Notes: generated from the letters alone by a model not told the origin. DNA of 6,465 nucleotides from Anaerolinea thermophila (GCA_020722405.1 DYKW01000103.1:1-6465); one strand, 5' to 3'; counted from the first letter of the stretch, positions 1-6,302 are shown. Numbers and translations are program-made.

Positions 1-73
1 TCAAAATGGCTTTTTTGGCAACCCCTTCACCACACATTTCGATCTACTGATATTCAGTACCTGAGAATTTATC

Positions 74-123
74 TTGTAGAGCAGGCTTTCCAGACGACTG
101 ACAGGCTGGAAGGCCTGCTACAA
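74..123. repeat. Strong imperfect hairpin, likely interspersed palindromic repeat
   Basis: The left arm (74-93, TTGTAG-AG-CAGGCTTTCCAG) pairs with the right arm (106-123, CTGGAAGGCCTGCTACAA). This gives an 18-bp stem with a 2-base bulge, one G-U-type pair and a 12-base loop. It is far stronger than any other hairpin in the window. There is no immediate T-run on either strand, so it is not a typical terminator. The CAGGCTTTCCAG/CTGGAAGGCCTG core reminds me of palindromic repeats dispersed in Chloroflexota genomes, but that is from memory. A REP/MITE-like element or an mRNA-stabilising 3' structure are the main alternatives. Confidence 0.6.
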
Positions 124-306
124 AGCAGTTTTCTCAAGCACTAATATTATCCTTTAACCACTAAAAAGGTTGGGGGGTAAATTATTGTTCGCGTTTCTTG
201 AGTCAACAGGCCATCGCTCATGGCAGACTTAGGGTTTGTCTATAAAAAACTTCCCGATTTGTTGATTCTTCAGCGTCGAAAAGGCAACGCAAAGGCATCA
301 GGAAGC

Positions 307-343
307 AAAAAAATCACGCTTTTAGTCGTGTAAGTCGCGTAAT
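307..343 (-). terminator. Candidate intrinsic terminator for the operon
   Basis: On the minus strand, ATTACGC (337-343) pairs with GCGTGAT (313-319) in a 7-bp stem with one G-U pair and a 17-base loop. It is followed directly by six T residues (312 down to 307). The direction suits the minus-strand operon. It lies about 320 bases past the DUF4032 stop, which is far, and the loop is large. A shorter alternative stem, CACG/CGTG, uses part of the same bases. This is the best T-tailed hairpin I found on that side. Confidence 0.35.
325..342. repeat. Tandem 9-bp repeat
   Basis: GTCGTGTAA (325-333) is followed directly by GTCGCGTAA (334-342), differing at one base. It overlaps the terminator candidate. 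It probably belongs to the same degenerate GCGT-rich repeat tract as 384-410. Confidence 0.4.
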
Positions 344-363
344 CTGGTAGTCAGCTGCCCCCT

Positions 364-410
364 GAAGGCTGAAGGCTGTCACCTGCCTTTGCGTCTTAGC
401 GACTTTGCGT
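364..410. repeat. Short tandem and direct repeats (GAAGGCT x2; CTTTGCGT x2)
   Basis: GAAGGCT occurs twice back to back at 364-377. CTTTGCGT occurs at 387-394 and again at 403-410, 16 bases apart, within a CTTTGCGT-CTTAGCGA-CTTTGCGT run that continues as GAAAC. This resembles the CTTTGCG/CGCAAAG class of short interspersed intergenic repeats known from many bacterial genomes (recognition from memory). It is not a CRISPR: units are too short and there are no regular spacers. Confidence 0.5.
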
Positions 411-663
411 GAAACAAGAACACTGTCTCTACACTATCCAATCCCTCCAAGAAAAGGAGTAGATTTCAGACAAATCCTCAATAGGACTTTTGCAAACGCT
501 GTGTACCGTAGCCCCCATTGTTGACGGCCCGGCGAAACTACCCACCGGGTTCGTTTGACGGTGCAGCAGGCGTCTCTACCAAAGCAATGGCACGCCTACC
601 CGTTGACGAAGATTGTGCCATCGAGCCGACGGAGAGTTGCCCTGGGAACATCAAAGCTGCGCA

Positions 664-1905
664 TCAGGCTGACGACTTGTTCTCACGGGCAGAGAAACGG
701 TGCACATAATCTTCCACTGCTGCCATGTGACCCACGTCCCGCCGCGCCTGCTCCGAAAGATACCATTTGTGCTCCAAAATCTGGCAATAGGTTTCCACCG
801 GTGAAAGATTATTCGTAGCAATAAAATCCTGCAAACGATTCAACACCGGCCGATAGACCTGATCCAGCCACGAAAAAGCCGCCACATTCAACGGCACGCT
901 ACGATTGAGGCGCTGTGCCATACTTGCCTGATATTCCCGAATTTCGTTCATAATCTTACGAGCCTGCTGCTCCTCCGCTTCCAGGCCGGTAAGACGCTGC
1001 AAATGCTCACGGTGAAAATTACGGTCGACAACCAAAGCGCGCATCCGCAACTTATCCCCTTCCTCGGTAGGACGAATTTGCAACTCCCCTACAGAAAAAC
1101 CCAGGCTATTGAGCATCCGAATGCGCTCTTGAATGCGATAGCGTTCGTCCGGGGCAATAACCTCCTCACGCGTAATCTCTTCCCACAAGCGTTGGTAGCG
1201 CTCCAAAATCGAGCGGGGGGTATCGAAAATCAGAAACCCATCCGGCAACAAACGCGAAGACCCCAAATCGGCCAGGTCTCCACTGATGTTTTCTTGCATA
1301 ATCTTCAAATCCTGAAAGCGCATAATGGGCATCAGTGGTTCATGCTTTTCGGCCGTTTCCGCATCCACCAAATAGGCTTGCAACGTGCCGGCATCTCGGC
1401 GGAACAAGGTGTTAGAAAGTGAACAATCTCCCCAATAAATTCCCGCCAAATGTAACTGTACCAACAAGCCGGCCATAGCATCCAGCAAAGAATCCTGATA
1501 AGCACGCATTGCAGGGTCTATGAACAAGGTTCTGTAAGGCAGAGAATAATCCAAATAGCGGGTAATAACTACGCTGGCTTCACTCCCTTCACGCTGGATG
1601 TGGGCATGTCCAACCGGCTCGACAACCGGTAGGCGGGCTTCTTCCATTTGCCGCAACATCTCATATTCATGCTCAGCCACCCCAATCGGTAATTCTTTGA
1701 CGGCATACAAACGCCGGTCGTAACGCACGAAAACGACAGCATGGCGCGACAGACCACGCGGCAAATCCTGTATCCGCGAGGAGTGTTGCAGCCATTGCGC
1801 CAAGGCATACCCCCAAGGTAAATCCAGAAAATCTGGATGTCCAGGACGCAAAGACAAGGTTATTCCAGGATGTGGGCTTTTTTCAGGAACCGTCGAAGTG
1901 CTCAT
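664..1905 (-). CDS. DUF4032 family protein with atypical kinase fold
   Basis: This is a 413-residue cytoplasmic protein. The N-terminal part (about 55-190) resembles a small-molecule or lipopolysaccharide-type kinase: Lys70 in YAVKELP (ATP lysine), an acidic helix around Glu79-Glu82, a hinge-like ITRYLDYSL near 114-122, the catalytic-loop equivalent YWGDCSLSN with Asp160 and Asn165, and Asp181 in LVDAETAE where protein kinases have DFG. The expected catalytic residues are therefore all present. The C-terminal part (about 225-395) matches the DUF4032 pattern as I remember it: a YQRLWEEITREE helix, LNSLGFSVGEL, and a HLQRLTGLEAEEQQARKIMNEIREY segment. No substrate is established for this family to my knowledge. 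The gene starts at the ATG at 1903-1905, sharing an ATGA overlap with the exporter gene, and it is last in the operon. It could phosphorylate an exported molecule or control the transporter. Both ideas are inference. Confidence 0.85.
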   Translation of the reverse strand: MSTSTVPEKSPHPGITLSLRPGHPDFLDLPWGYALAQWLQHSSRIQDLPRGLSRHAVVFVRYDRRLYAVKELPIGVAEHEYEMLRQMEEARLPVVEPVGHAHIQREGSEASVVITRYLDYSLPYRTLFIDPAMRAYQDSLLDAMAGLLVQLHLAGIYWGDCSLSNTLFRRDAGTLQAYLVDAETAEKHEPLMPIMRFQDLKIMQENISGDLADLGSSRLLPDGFLIFDTPRSILERYQRLWEEITREEVIAPDERYRIQERIRMLNSLGFSVGELQIRPTEEGDKLRMRALVVDRNFHREHLQRLTGLEAEEQQARKIMNEIREYQASMAQRLNRSVPLNVAAFSWLDQVYRPVLNRLQDFIATNNLSPVETYCQILEHKWYLSEQARRDVGHMAAVEDYVHRFSARENKSSA

Positions 1906-3731
1906 GTCTCCCCTTTCCGCAACCAGGCGCCACGTTGCTCAACATATTCCAGGCTTTGGTGTCGGAAGTAAGTGTTATACAAAGCAGCATAGTGTCCGCC
2001 TTCGCGTTGCAATAACTGCTCATGCGTGCCTTCTTCGATGATTTTCCCGTGATCTAGCACCAAAATACGGTCGACGGCCTTGACGGTAGATAGGCGGTGC
2101 GCAATCAAAATGCTGGTCGTGTTGTGCAAAATGAGGTCCAGCGCCTGCTGGATTTGCTTCTCTGTAAAGGGGTCAATGCTGGCTGTGGCCTCATCCAGGA
2201 TAAAAATAGTCGGCCTTTGCACCAATACACGCATCAATGCGACCAATTGGCGTTGCCCCATCGAAAGCCGCCCACCGCGTTCGCCCACTTCGGTTTCCAG
2301 TCCATTGGGGAGTGTTTCCAACCACTCGCCATTGCCAATCTGCATCGCCAAGGCGATGATCTCTTCCGCTGAGGCCTGGGGGCGGGCATAGCGAATATTT
2401 TCAAGCACCGTACCAGAAAACAAAAATGGTGACTGTGACACAATGCCCAATTGTTTACGGTAGGACAGCAAATCTAACGAACGAATATCCCGGCCATCCA
2501 CCAGAATACGTCCGGCCTGAAACTCATAAAAACGTGCCACCAACCGAGCAATCGAAGATTTACCCGCGCCGGTATGCCCTACCAAGGCAATGCTTTCACC
2601 AGGGTAAATGTGCAAGTTGAAATTCTCTAAAATTGGTTCGTTACCCGCATAGCGAAAATCAACGTTTTCAAAGCGGATATCGCCACGCAATGCCGTCTCT
2701 ACCGGCTGGTTATCACGCTGTTGTACTGCCGGGTTGACATCCATCAGGGCAAAGACGCGTTCAGAAGCCGATAACCCGGATTGAATTTGCGCCCAAAAGG
2801 AGGATAGATTCAGAATAGGGAACCAAAAGCGCTCTAAACTGCTGAGGAAGAGATACCAGTCGCCAACAGAAATCGTCCCTGCCAGGGTCTGCCGCCCTCC
2901 TACGTACAGTAAAATACTGGTCCCAATGCCCGAAACAGCGTTCAATGTAGGAAAGACCAACGAAAGTACGAAGCCACGCTGAACGTTGACGCGGAAAGAT
3001 TGCCAATTAGCAGCATCGAATTCATTGTAAATGCCGGCCTCCTGACGAAAGTTTTTCGCCACTGCAATCCCGCTGACCGTCTCCTTGATGGCCGCATTGA
3101 CATTTGCCATCGCCCGCATGCCTCGCCGTGTCACACGTCGGGCTAGGGAGCGAAAGCCCAAAGCCAGCAGGAAAACACCCGGCAAAAAAGCAAACAAAAG
3201 CAGCGCTAAACGCCACTCGGTGCGCAACAAGACAACCGTCAAGATGGCGGCCTGAACGATTTGCGCAACCAGGTCGGTCACCAGCACGACCACTTGCCCA
3301 AACTCGTTAGTATCCGAGGTAATACGCGAGACAATACGGCCGGAGGAAAAACGGTCGTAGAACGACAAATCGTGATGTGCCGCAGCCTGAAAGGCATCGG
3401 CACGCAACCTTAAAATTACATCGCCAACGATGCGTTGCGTAATCCGGCGGCGGAGCCAATTTGCGCCCCAGTTGATGATGCCGGTACCCAACACGACGGC
3501 AACCAGCAACCACATGAGTGTTGCGTCCATGGAGGCAGCCATAGCGTCCACACCGCGCGCCACCACAATGGGCAGCGCAGCACCGCTCAATGCCAATAAA
3601 ACCACCAAGGCGCTGACTACTCCCAAACGGCGCACATGGGGGCGAAAATAGGACGCCATGCGGTTTATCAACTGACGGTCGGTATATTGCCGGTCGTAGG
3701 CTTCTGTATCTAATCCAGAGAAGAAACTCAT
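1902..3731 (-). CDS. ABC exporter half-transporter, catalytically competent subunit with LSMGQ signature
   Basis: This 609-residue fused membrane/ATPase half-transporter is the partner of the subunit encoded immediately upstream. Predicted membrane segments lie near 36-60, 70-92, 147-170, 172-192, 252-277 and 286-312. ATPase motifs: A-loop Tyr361, Walker A GHTGAGKS 385-392, Q-loop Gln433, signature LSMGQ 489-493, Walker B ILDEATAS with Asp513 and catalytic Glu514, D-loop ASID 517-520, and His545 in IAHRLS. The motifs fall at the same residue numbers as in the partner. The second Gly of LSGGQ-type signatures is Met491 here (codon 2259-2261, read as ATG on the minus strand). In the dimer this altered signature would face the partner's Walker A/B, so both defects fall in the same ATP site. 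The ATG at 3729-3731 is 5 bases beyond the upstream stop with no obvious Shine-Dalgarno sequence, so coupling is likely. A C-terminal tail of about 25 residues follows the ATPase core. Cargo cannot be read from the sequence. Confidence 0.92.
   Translation of the reverse strand: MSFFSGLDTEAYDRQYTDRQLINRMASYFRPHVRRLGVVSALVVLLALSGAALPIVVARGVDAMAASMDATLMWLLVAVVLGTGIINWGANWLRRRITQRIVGDVILRLRADAFQAAAHHDLSFYDRFSSGRIVSRITSDTNEFGQVVVLVTDLVAQIVQAAILTVVLLRTEWRLALLLFAFLPGVFLLALGFRSLARRVTRRGMRAMANVNAAIKETVSGIAVAKNFRQEAGIYNEFDAANWQSFRVNVQRGFVLSLVFPTLNAVSGIGTSILLYVGGRQTLAGTISVGDWYLFLSSLERFWFPILNLSSFWAQIQSGLSASERVFALMDVNPAVQQRDNQPVETALRGDIRFENVDFRYAGNEPILENFNLHIYPGESIALVGHTGAGKSSIARLVARFYEFQAGRILVDGRDIRSLDLLSYRKQLGIVSQSPFLFSGTVLENIRYARPQASAEEIIALAMQIGNGEWLETLPNGLETEVGERGGRLSMGQRQLVALMRVLVQRPTIFILDEATASIDPFTEKQIQQALDLILHNTTSILIAHRLSTVKAVDRILVLDHGKIIEEGTHEQLLQREGGHYAALYNTYFRHQSLEYVEQRGAWLRKGET
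1908..1918 (-). promoter_or_regulatory. Ribosome binding site of the DUF4032 gene
   Basis: The minus strand reads GGAAAGGGGAG, then AC, then the ATG. The AGGG core lies about 5 bases from the start. This supports the ATG at 1903-1905 even though it overlaps the previous stop codon. It is the only clear Shine-Dalgarno sequence seen in the operon, so this last gene may be partly initiated independently of upstream translation. Confidence 0.6.
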
Positions 3732-3736
3732 AGCAA

Positions 3737-5500
3737 TCAGTTCGTATCAAAAATCTGCCGATAAGCCGGAGAAGTGCGCATCAGATCATCATGTGTGCCA
3801 ACCGCCGTCAGACGACCTTTGCGCATGACGAGAATGATATCCGCCCAACGGATTTGTGAAAGGCGATGGGTGATGATGAACATGGTGCGTCCATGCGAGG
3901 CGGCCGCGATGGCCTGTTGAATTTTATCTTCTGTGGCGCTATCGATGGCGCTGGTAGAATCGTCCAATACCAGGATACCCGGACTGGTCAAAAAAGCGCG
4001 CGCTAACGCCAAACGCTGCCGCTGACCACCAGAGAGGGTAACGCCGCGTTCTCCGATAATCGTATCATAACCGTTTTCGAAAGAAAGGATAAATTCGTGC
4101 GCCTGTGCGGCCTTAGCCGCCGCAATGACTTCTTCACGGCCGGCATCACGACGGCCAAAAGCGATATTTTCGGCAATGGAACGTGAAAACAGGAAAATAT
4201 CCTGCTCGATGAAAGAGATTTGGCTGCGCAGCGATTCAAGTTGCCAATCGCGCACGTCCACACCGTCCACCAACACCTGTCCGGAGGCCGTATCATAGAT
4301 GCGGTTGATCAGGCGCGTCAACGTGGTTTTTCCGTCGCCAGTCTGGCCAACAATGGCCACCGTCTGCCCGGGTTCTACGCGGAAGGAAATACCGTCCAAA
4401 ACGCGCTCACCATCGGGGTAGGCAAACGAGACATCCCGAAATTCCACCGACCCCTGAAGGGGCGCGGCATATCCCTCCAGGTTTTGGTCCAGATTATTTT
4501 CACGGCTGATAAGTTCCAAGATGCGACGCGCACCAGCCAACCCAGAGGAGACCTGTGAATACGCAAACAGCGAAACGAAGGTCGGAAAACCGAAAAGTTG
4601 GAGCAATCCGAAATAGGCCACCACATCCCCCACCTGCAAAGCACCTTGCCGGAACAGATAAAGGGCGTGCAACAATCCACCCGCATCCGCCAGTCCCATG
4701 AGAAGCAAAGGAATGAAACGGGCTTCGATATCTCCCTGGTGCACAAAAGCATTCCGAAAACGCTGGGCATTACGCTCGAATAGCCCAATCTCATGGTATT
4801 CCTGCGCCGCGCCTTTCACCGTCTCTACGCCATCCAGGGCTTCGCTCAGGCGGGTGTTGAGATACCCAAAAGCTTGACGTACCTCATCAGTAACCGGGCT
4901 CAGTTCATGCAGATATTGCCACAAAGCCAACGCGTACCCCAGAATGAACAGCGCTGGCGTAAGCATCAAAGCCGGGTGGTAACGCGGGGCAAGCAAAAAC
5001 GGCATAAGCAAGAAATTGGCCGAGCCAATGACCAGGTTAACCCCAGGGCTAAACATCAGGTTGACTTCTCGCACATCGTTGATGGCACGCGCCATGGTAT
5101 CTCCCACCGGCTGCAGGCTGTGAAAAGTCATGCTCTTGCCAAGCAAACTGAGATACAGTTCATCGCGGATATCACGCTCCAGGTTTTGGCCGATGAGTTC
5201 TGCGCCAAAATTACGCCCTAGTTGCAACACACCGCGCACCACTTGAGAAAGAGCCACAAAGACCGCCAGGGAAAGCATTTGCTGCGCAGCATCCGGTGCA
5301 TGTGCCAGCGCTACGCTGAAGGCGCGTCCAATGTAAACCGGCACAACAGCCGCCAAAGCAGCATTGCCAAAGGCGCCAACAAGCATCATAAGCACCAGAT
5401 ACCAATAGGGCAAGACGTGCTGTACTAACCAGCGCGCGGGGGTACTTCTCCTAAACTGGCGTTGTGTGGAAAGCGTGAACTCAGCCAAGTCAGACCTCAT
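3737..5500 (-). CDS. ABC exporter half-transporter, subunit with degenerate catalytic site
   Basis: This 587-residue protein fuses a membrane domain to an ATPase domain (type IV, MsbA/multidrug-like fold) and would act in the inner membrane. About six membrane segments lie near residues 30-55, 73-95, 153-172, 176-195, 260-283 and 289-312. The nucleotide-binding domain runs from about 350: A-loop Tyr361, Walker A GQTGDGKT 385-392, Q-loop Gln433, signature LSGGQ 489-493, Walker B ending at Asp513, D-loop SAID 517-520 and H-loop His545. The residue after Walker B is Asp514 (VLDDSTSA), not the usual catalytic Glu. This marks the degenerate half of heterodimeric exporters. The start is the ATG at 5498-5500, inside the end of the previous gene. 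The frame stays open to 5611, but that extension lies within the previous gene and is rich in Cys and Arg. No clear ribosome binding site is seen, so translational coupling is likely. Substrate unknown. Confidence 0.9.
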   Translation of the reverse strand: MRSDLAEFTLSTQRQFRRSTPARWLVQHVLPYWYLVLMMLVGAFGNAALAAVVPVYIGRAFSVALAHAPDAAQQMLSLAVFVALSQVVRGVLQLGRNFGAELIGQNLERDIRDELYLSLLGKSMTFHSLQPVGDTMARAINDVREVNLMFSPGVNLVIGSANFLLMPFLLAPRYHPALMLTPALFILGYALALWQYLHELSPVTDEVRQAFGYLNTRLSEALDGVETVKGAAQEYHEIGLFERNAQRFRNAFVHQGDIEARFIPLLLMGLADAGGLLHALYLFRQGALQVGDVVAYFGLLQLFGFPTFVSLFAYSQVSSGLAGARRILELISRENNLDQNLEGYAAPLQGSVEFRDVSFAYPDGERVLDGISFRVEPGQTVAIVGQTGDGKTTLTRLINRIYDTASGQVLVDGVDVRDWQLESLRSQISFIEQDIFLFSRSIAENIAFGRRDAGREEVIAAAKAAQAHEFILSFENGYDTIIGERGVTLSGGQRQRLALARAFLTSPGILVLDDSTSAIDSATEDKIQQAIAAASHGRTMFIITHRLSQIRWADIILVMRKGRLTAVGTHDDLMRTSPAYRQIFDTN

Positions 5501-6176
5501 CGGGAAAAGGCAGCATAGCCGCGATCTTATACGGCCCATAGCGAGGCAAATCTGCGGGATGAACGCACCGCAAACGTTCGGAACGTGGGCTAATCTGGTA
5601 AACCCTTCCATTACGGTGAATCAACGGAATGCGCCGGCGCTTCTGGAAGCAAATCTGGCGGGTATGTGCCGAATGCGCCGCAAAATTTTCGTGCTCTTGA
5701 GGATAATGCACAAAAATACGTTCGTAGGTAGTAACAAATTGCCGGACATAAGTAGGGGTAACCACCTGCAAGTTATTTGCTACCCAACAACGGTCGGCAT
5801 ATTCCAGGTAATACGACAGCCCCAAAAACGTTCCCCGGGAATCCAGGTAAGGGTAAAAGGGAAAAGCACGGCAGGTCAAGGAACGAAAGTTGCGTTGGCA
5901 GGCGGTATGTCCCAGACAAGCAACCAACACCTGCCCATCGGGCGTTTCTGCCTGCAGGTGTACAGTTTCCTGTGGGTCATCTGACTGCCACAGGTGCCAT
6001 AAATCAGTCTTGGAGGACAGGTAAGCCCACTCTTCCAGGTAAACCGTCGGCACGGCATGGCGAGTATCACAACAAAAAGGAATACCGCCTTCATTGTACG
6101 GCGCACATTTGCGTCCACAATCGAGGGCCGCGATGGGGGCATCGAAACCCTGATAAAGTATTTCAAAATCGCTCAT
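5490..6176 (-). CDS. YkgJ-like cysteine-cluster protein (putative Fe-S or zinc binding)
   Basis: This is a 228-residue soluble protein with no signal peptide or membrane segment. Its N-terminal half has a conserved-looking cysteine set: C20-x3-C24, then C35-C36 in PFCCDTRH, then C87, C93 in LGHTAC, and C102 in SLTCRAFPFYPY. The CC pair plus a later Cys-x-x-FPF segment resembles the YkgJ / zinc- and iron-chelating CxxCxxCC family. Here the first spacings are longer than usual. Extra cysteines occur at 130, 176 and 204. YkgJ-type proteins are thought to bind metal or an Fe-S cluster, but few have a proven reaction, so I assign none. The ATG at 6174-6176 is chosen because the upstream extension (GTG at 6252-6254) would cover the promoter and palindrome and reads like non-coding sequence. 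A GTG at 6195-6197 is possible. No good ribosome binding site is seen for any start. The gene heads the operon and overlaps the next by 11 bases. Confidence 0.72.
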   Translation of the reverse strand: MSDFEILYQGFDAPIAALDCGRKCAPYNEGGIPFCCDTRHAVPTVYLEEWAYLSSKTDLWHLWQSDDPQETVHLQAETPDGQVLVACLGHTACQRNFRSLTCRAFPFYPYLDSRGTFLGLSYYLEYADRCWVANNLQVVTPTYVRQFVTTYERIFVHYPQEHENFAAHSAHTRQICFQKRRRIPLIHRNGRVYQISPRSERLRCVHPADLPRYGPYKIAAMLPFPDEV

Positions 6177-6227
6177 AAGGACAATCCATTCATTCACTCC
6201 AAGACAGAGACAAGATGTCGAAAGAAA

Positions 6228-6273
6228 AGGATACCACAATTGTGGTCTTATCACGATATCCCGTAGTCGTCAA
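6228..6273 (-). promoter_or_regulatory. Candidate promoter region for the four-gene operon
   Basis: Two weak sigma-70-like options are visible. The first is a -35-like TTGACG at 6268-6273, with TAAGAC (6245-6250) 17 bases downstream or the better-matching GATAAG (6247-6252) only 15 bases downstream. The second is TATCCT at 6228-6233 preceded by TGG, which looks like an extended -10 element. Transcription from the second would start near 6220 and give a leader of about 45 bases before the ATG at 6174-6176. Both options overlap or abut the palindrome at 6233-6246. None of the -10 elements is strong, so the general location is more reliable than the exact boxes. Confidence 0.35.
6233..6246. promoter_or_regulatory. 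Perfect 14-bp palindrome, possible operator
   Basis: ACCACAATTGTGGT is identical to its own reverse complement over all 14 bases. It sits about 57 bases upstream of the first gene's ATG and overlaps both candidate promoters. That is where a dimeric repressor would block RNA polymerase. I do not recognise the half-site ACCACAA as belonging to a particular regulator family, and no regulator gene is present in the window. A restriction or methylation palindrome, or chance, cannot be excluded. Confidence 0.4.
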
Positions 6274-6302
6274 CCAGGCATTTCAATGCTCTGACGTATC
6301 TG

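Larger units (their letters stand above)
231..478. repeat. Inverted-repeat-bounded 248-bp segment (possible relic mobile element)
   Basis: AGGGTTTGTCT at 231-241 and AGACAAATCCT at 468-478 are inverted copies matching at 10 of 11 bases. Inside them ACGCAAAGGCA (287-297) and TGCCTTTGCGT (384-394) form a perfect 11-bp inverted pair. The two pairs have slightly different centres. No transposase frame lies inside and I see no clear target-site duplication, so this would be at most a non-autonomous or decayed element. Chance pairing of the outer repeats is possible. Confidence 0.3.
1..663. other. Non-coding, repeat-rich stretch downstream of the operon
   Basis: No convincing gene lies between the left edge and the DUF4032 stop codon. 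Short open frames on either strand have no family resemblance or ribosome binding sites. A 47-codon plus-strand frame open from the left edge to a TAA at 142-144 runs straight through the hairpin repeat. The stretch holds the hairpin at 74-123, a terminator candidate at 307-343, inverted repeats spanning 231-478 and short tandem repeats. Bases 480-663 contain only weak hairpins and nothing I can assign. Small palindromes also occur at 45-59 (TACTGA-TAT-TCAGTA) and 210-224 (GCCAT-cgctc-ATGGC), with no evident role. Confidence 0.7.

Noticed and set aside
1..144. Plus-strand frame open from the left edge to a TAA at 142-144, as a gene tail
   Set aside because: It passes directly through both arms of the 74-123 hairpin, and the peptide has no recognisable character. 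It cannot be decided without sequence to the left.
287..410. CRISPR array
   Set aside because: Repeat units are 8-11 bases, irregularly spaced and partly inverted. No direct repeats of CRISPR length and no cas genes are present.
526..547. CCCGG...CCGGG hairpin as operon terminator
   Set aside because: Only about 5 bp of stem with no T-run on the minus strand.
1..663. RiPP or peptide precursor gene that the exporter could secrete
   Set aside because: No short frame with a ribosome binding site and a leader/core pattern is seen. The exporter subunits also lack an N-terminal C39 peptidase domain.
518..818. Plus-strand frames in the region after the operon (63 and 87 codons)
   Set aside because: They run into the DUF4032 gene on the opposite strand. 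No family resemblance and no ribosome binding site.
1003..1422. Plus-strand open frame of 139 codons
   Set aside because: It is antisense to the DUF4032 gene, which has matching motifs throughout. No recognisable protein.
4793..5221. Plus-strand open frame of 142 codons
   Set aside because: It lies wholly antisense to the exporter membrane domain, whose motifs and frame are unambiguous. No domain or ribosome binding site is seen.
5501..5611. N-terminal extension of the first exporter subunit to the first ATG in frame (37 extra residues)
   Set aside because: It would overlap the cysteine-cluster gene by over 100 bases, is rich in Cys and Arg, and precedes a normal exporter N-terminus beginning at MRSDLAEF.
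5466..6178. Plus-strand open frames of 172 and 133 codons (5466-5984 and 5777-6178)
   Set aside because: They are antisense to the cysteine-cluster gene and the start of the exporter gene, with composition typical of shadow frames.
6177..6254. N-terminal extension of the cysteine-cluster protein starting at a GTG (6252-6254)
   Set aside because: It would translate the palindrome and promoter candidates, has no ribosome binding site, and reads as low-quality sequence before MSDFEILYQG.
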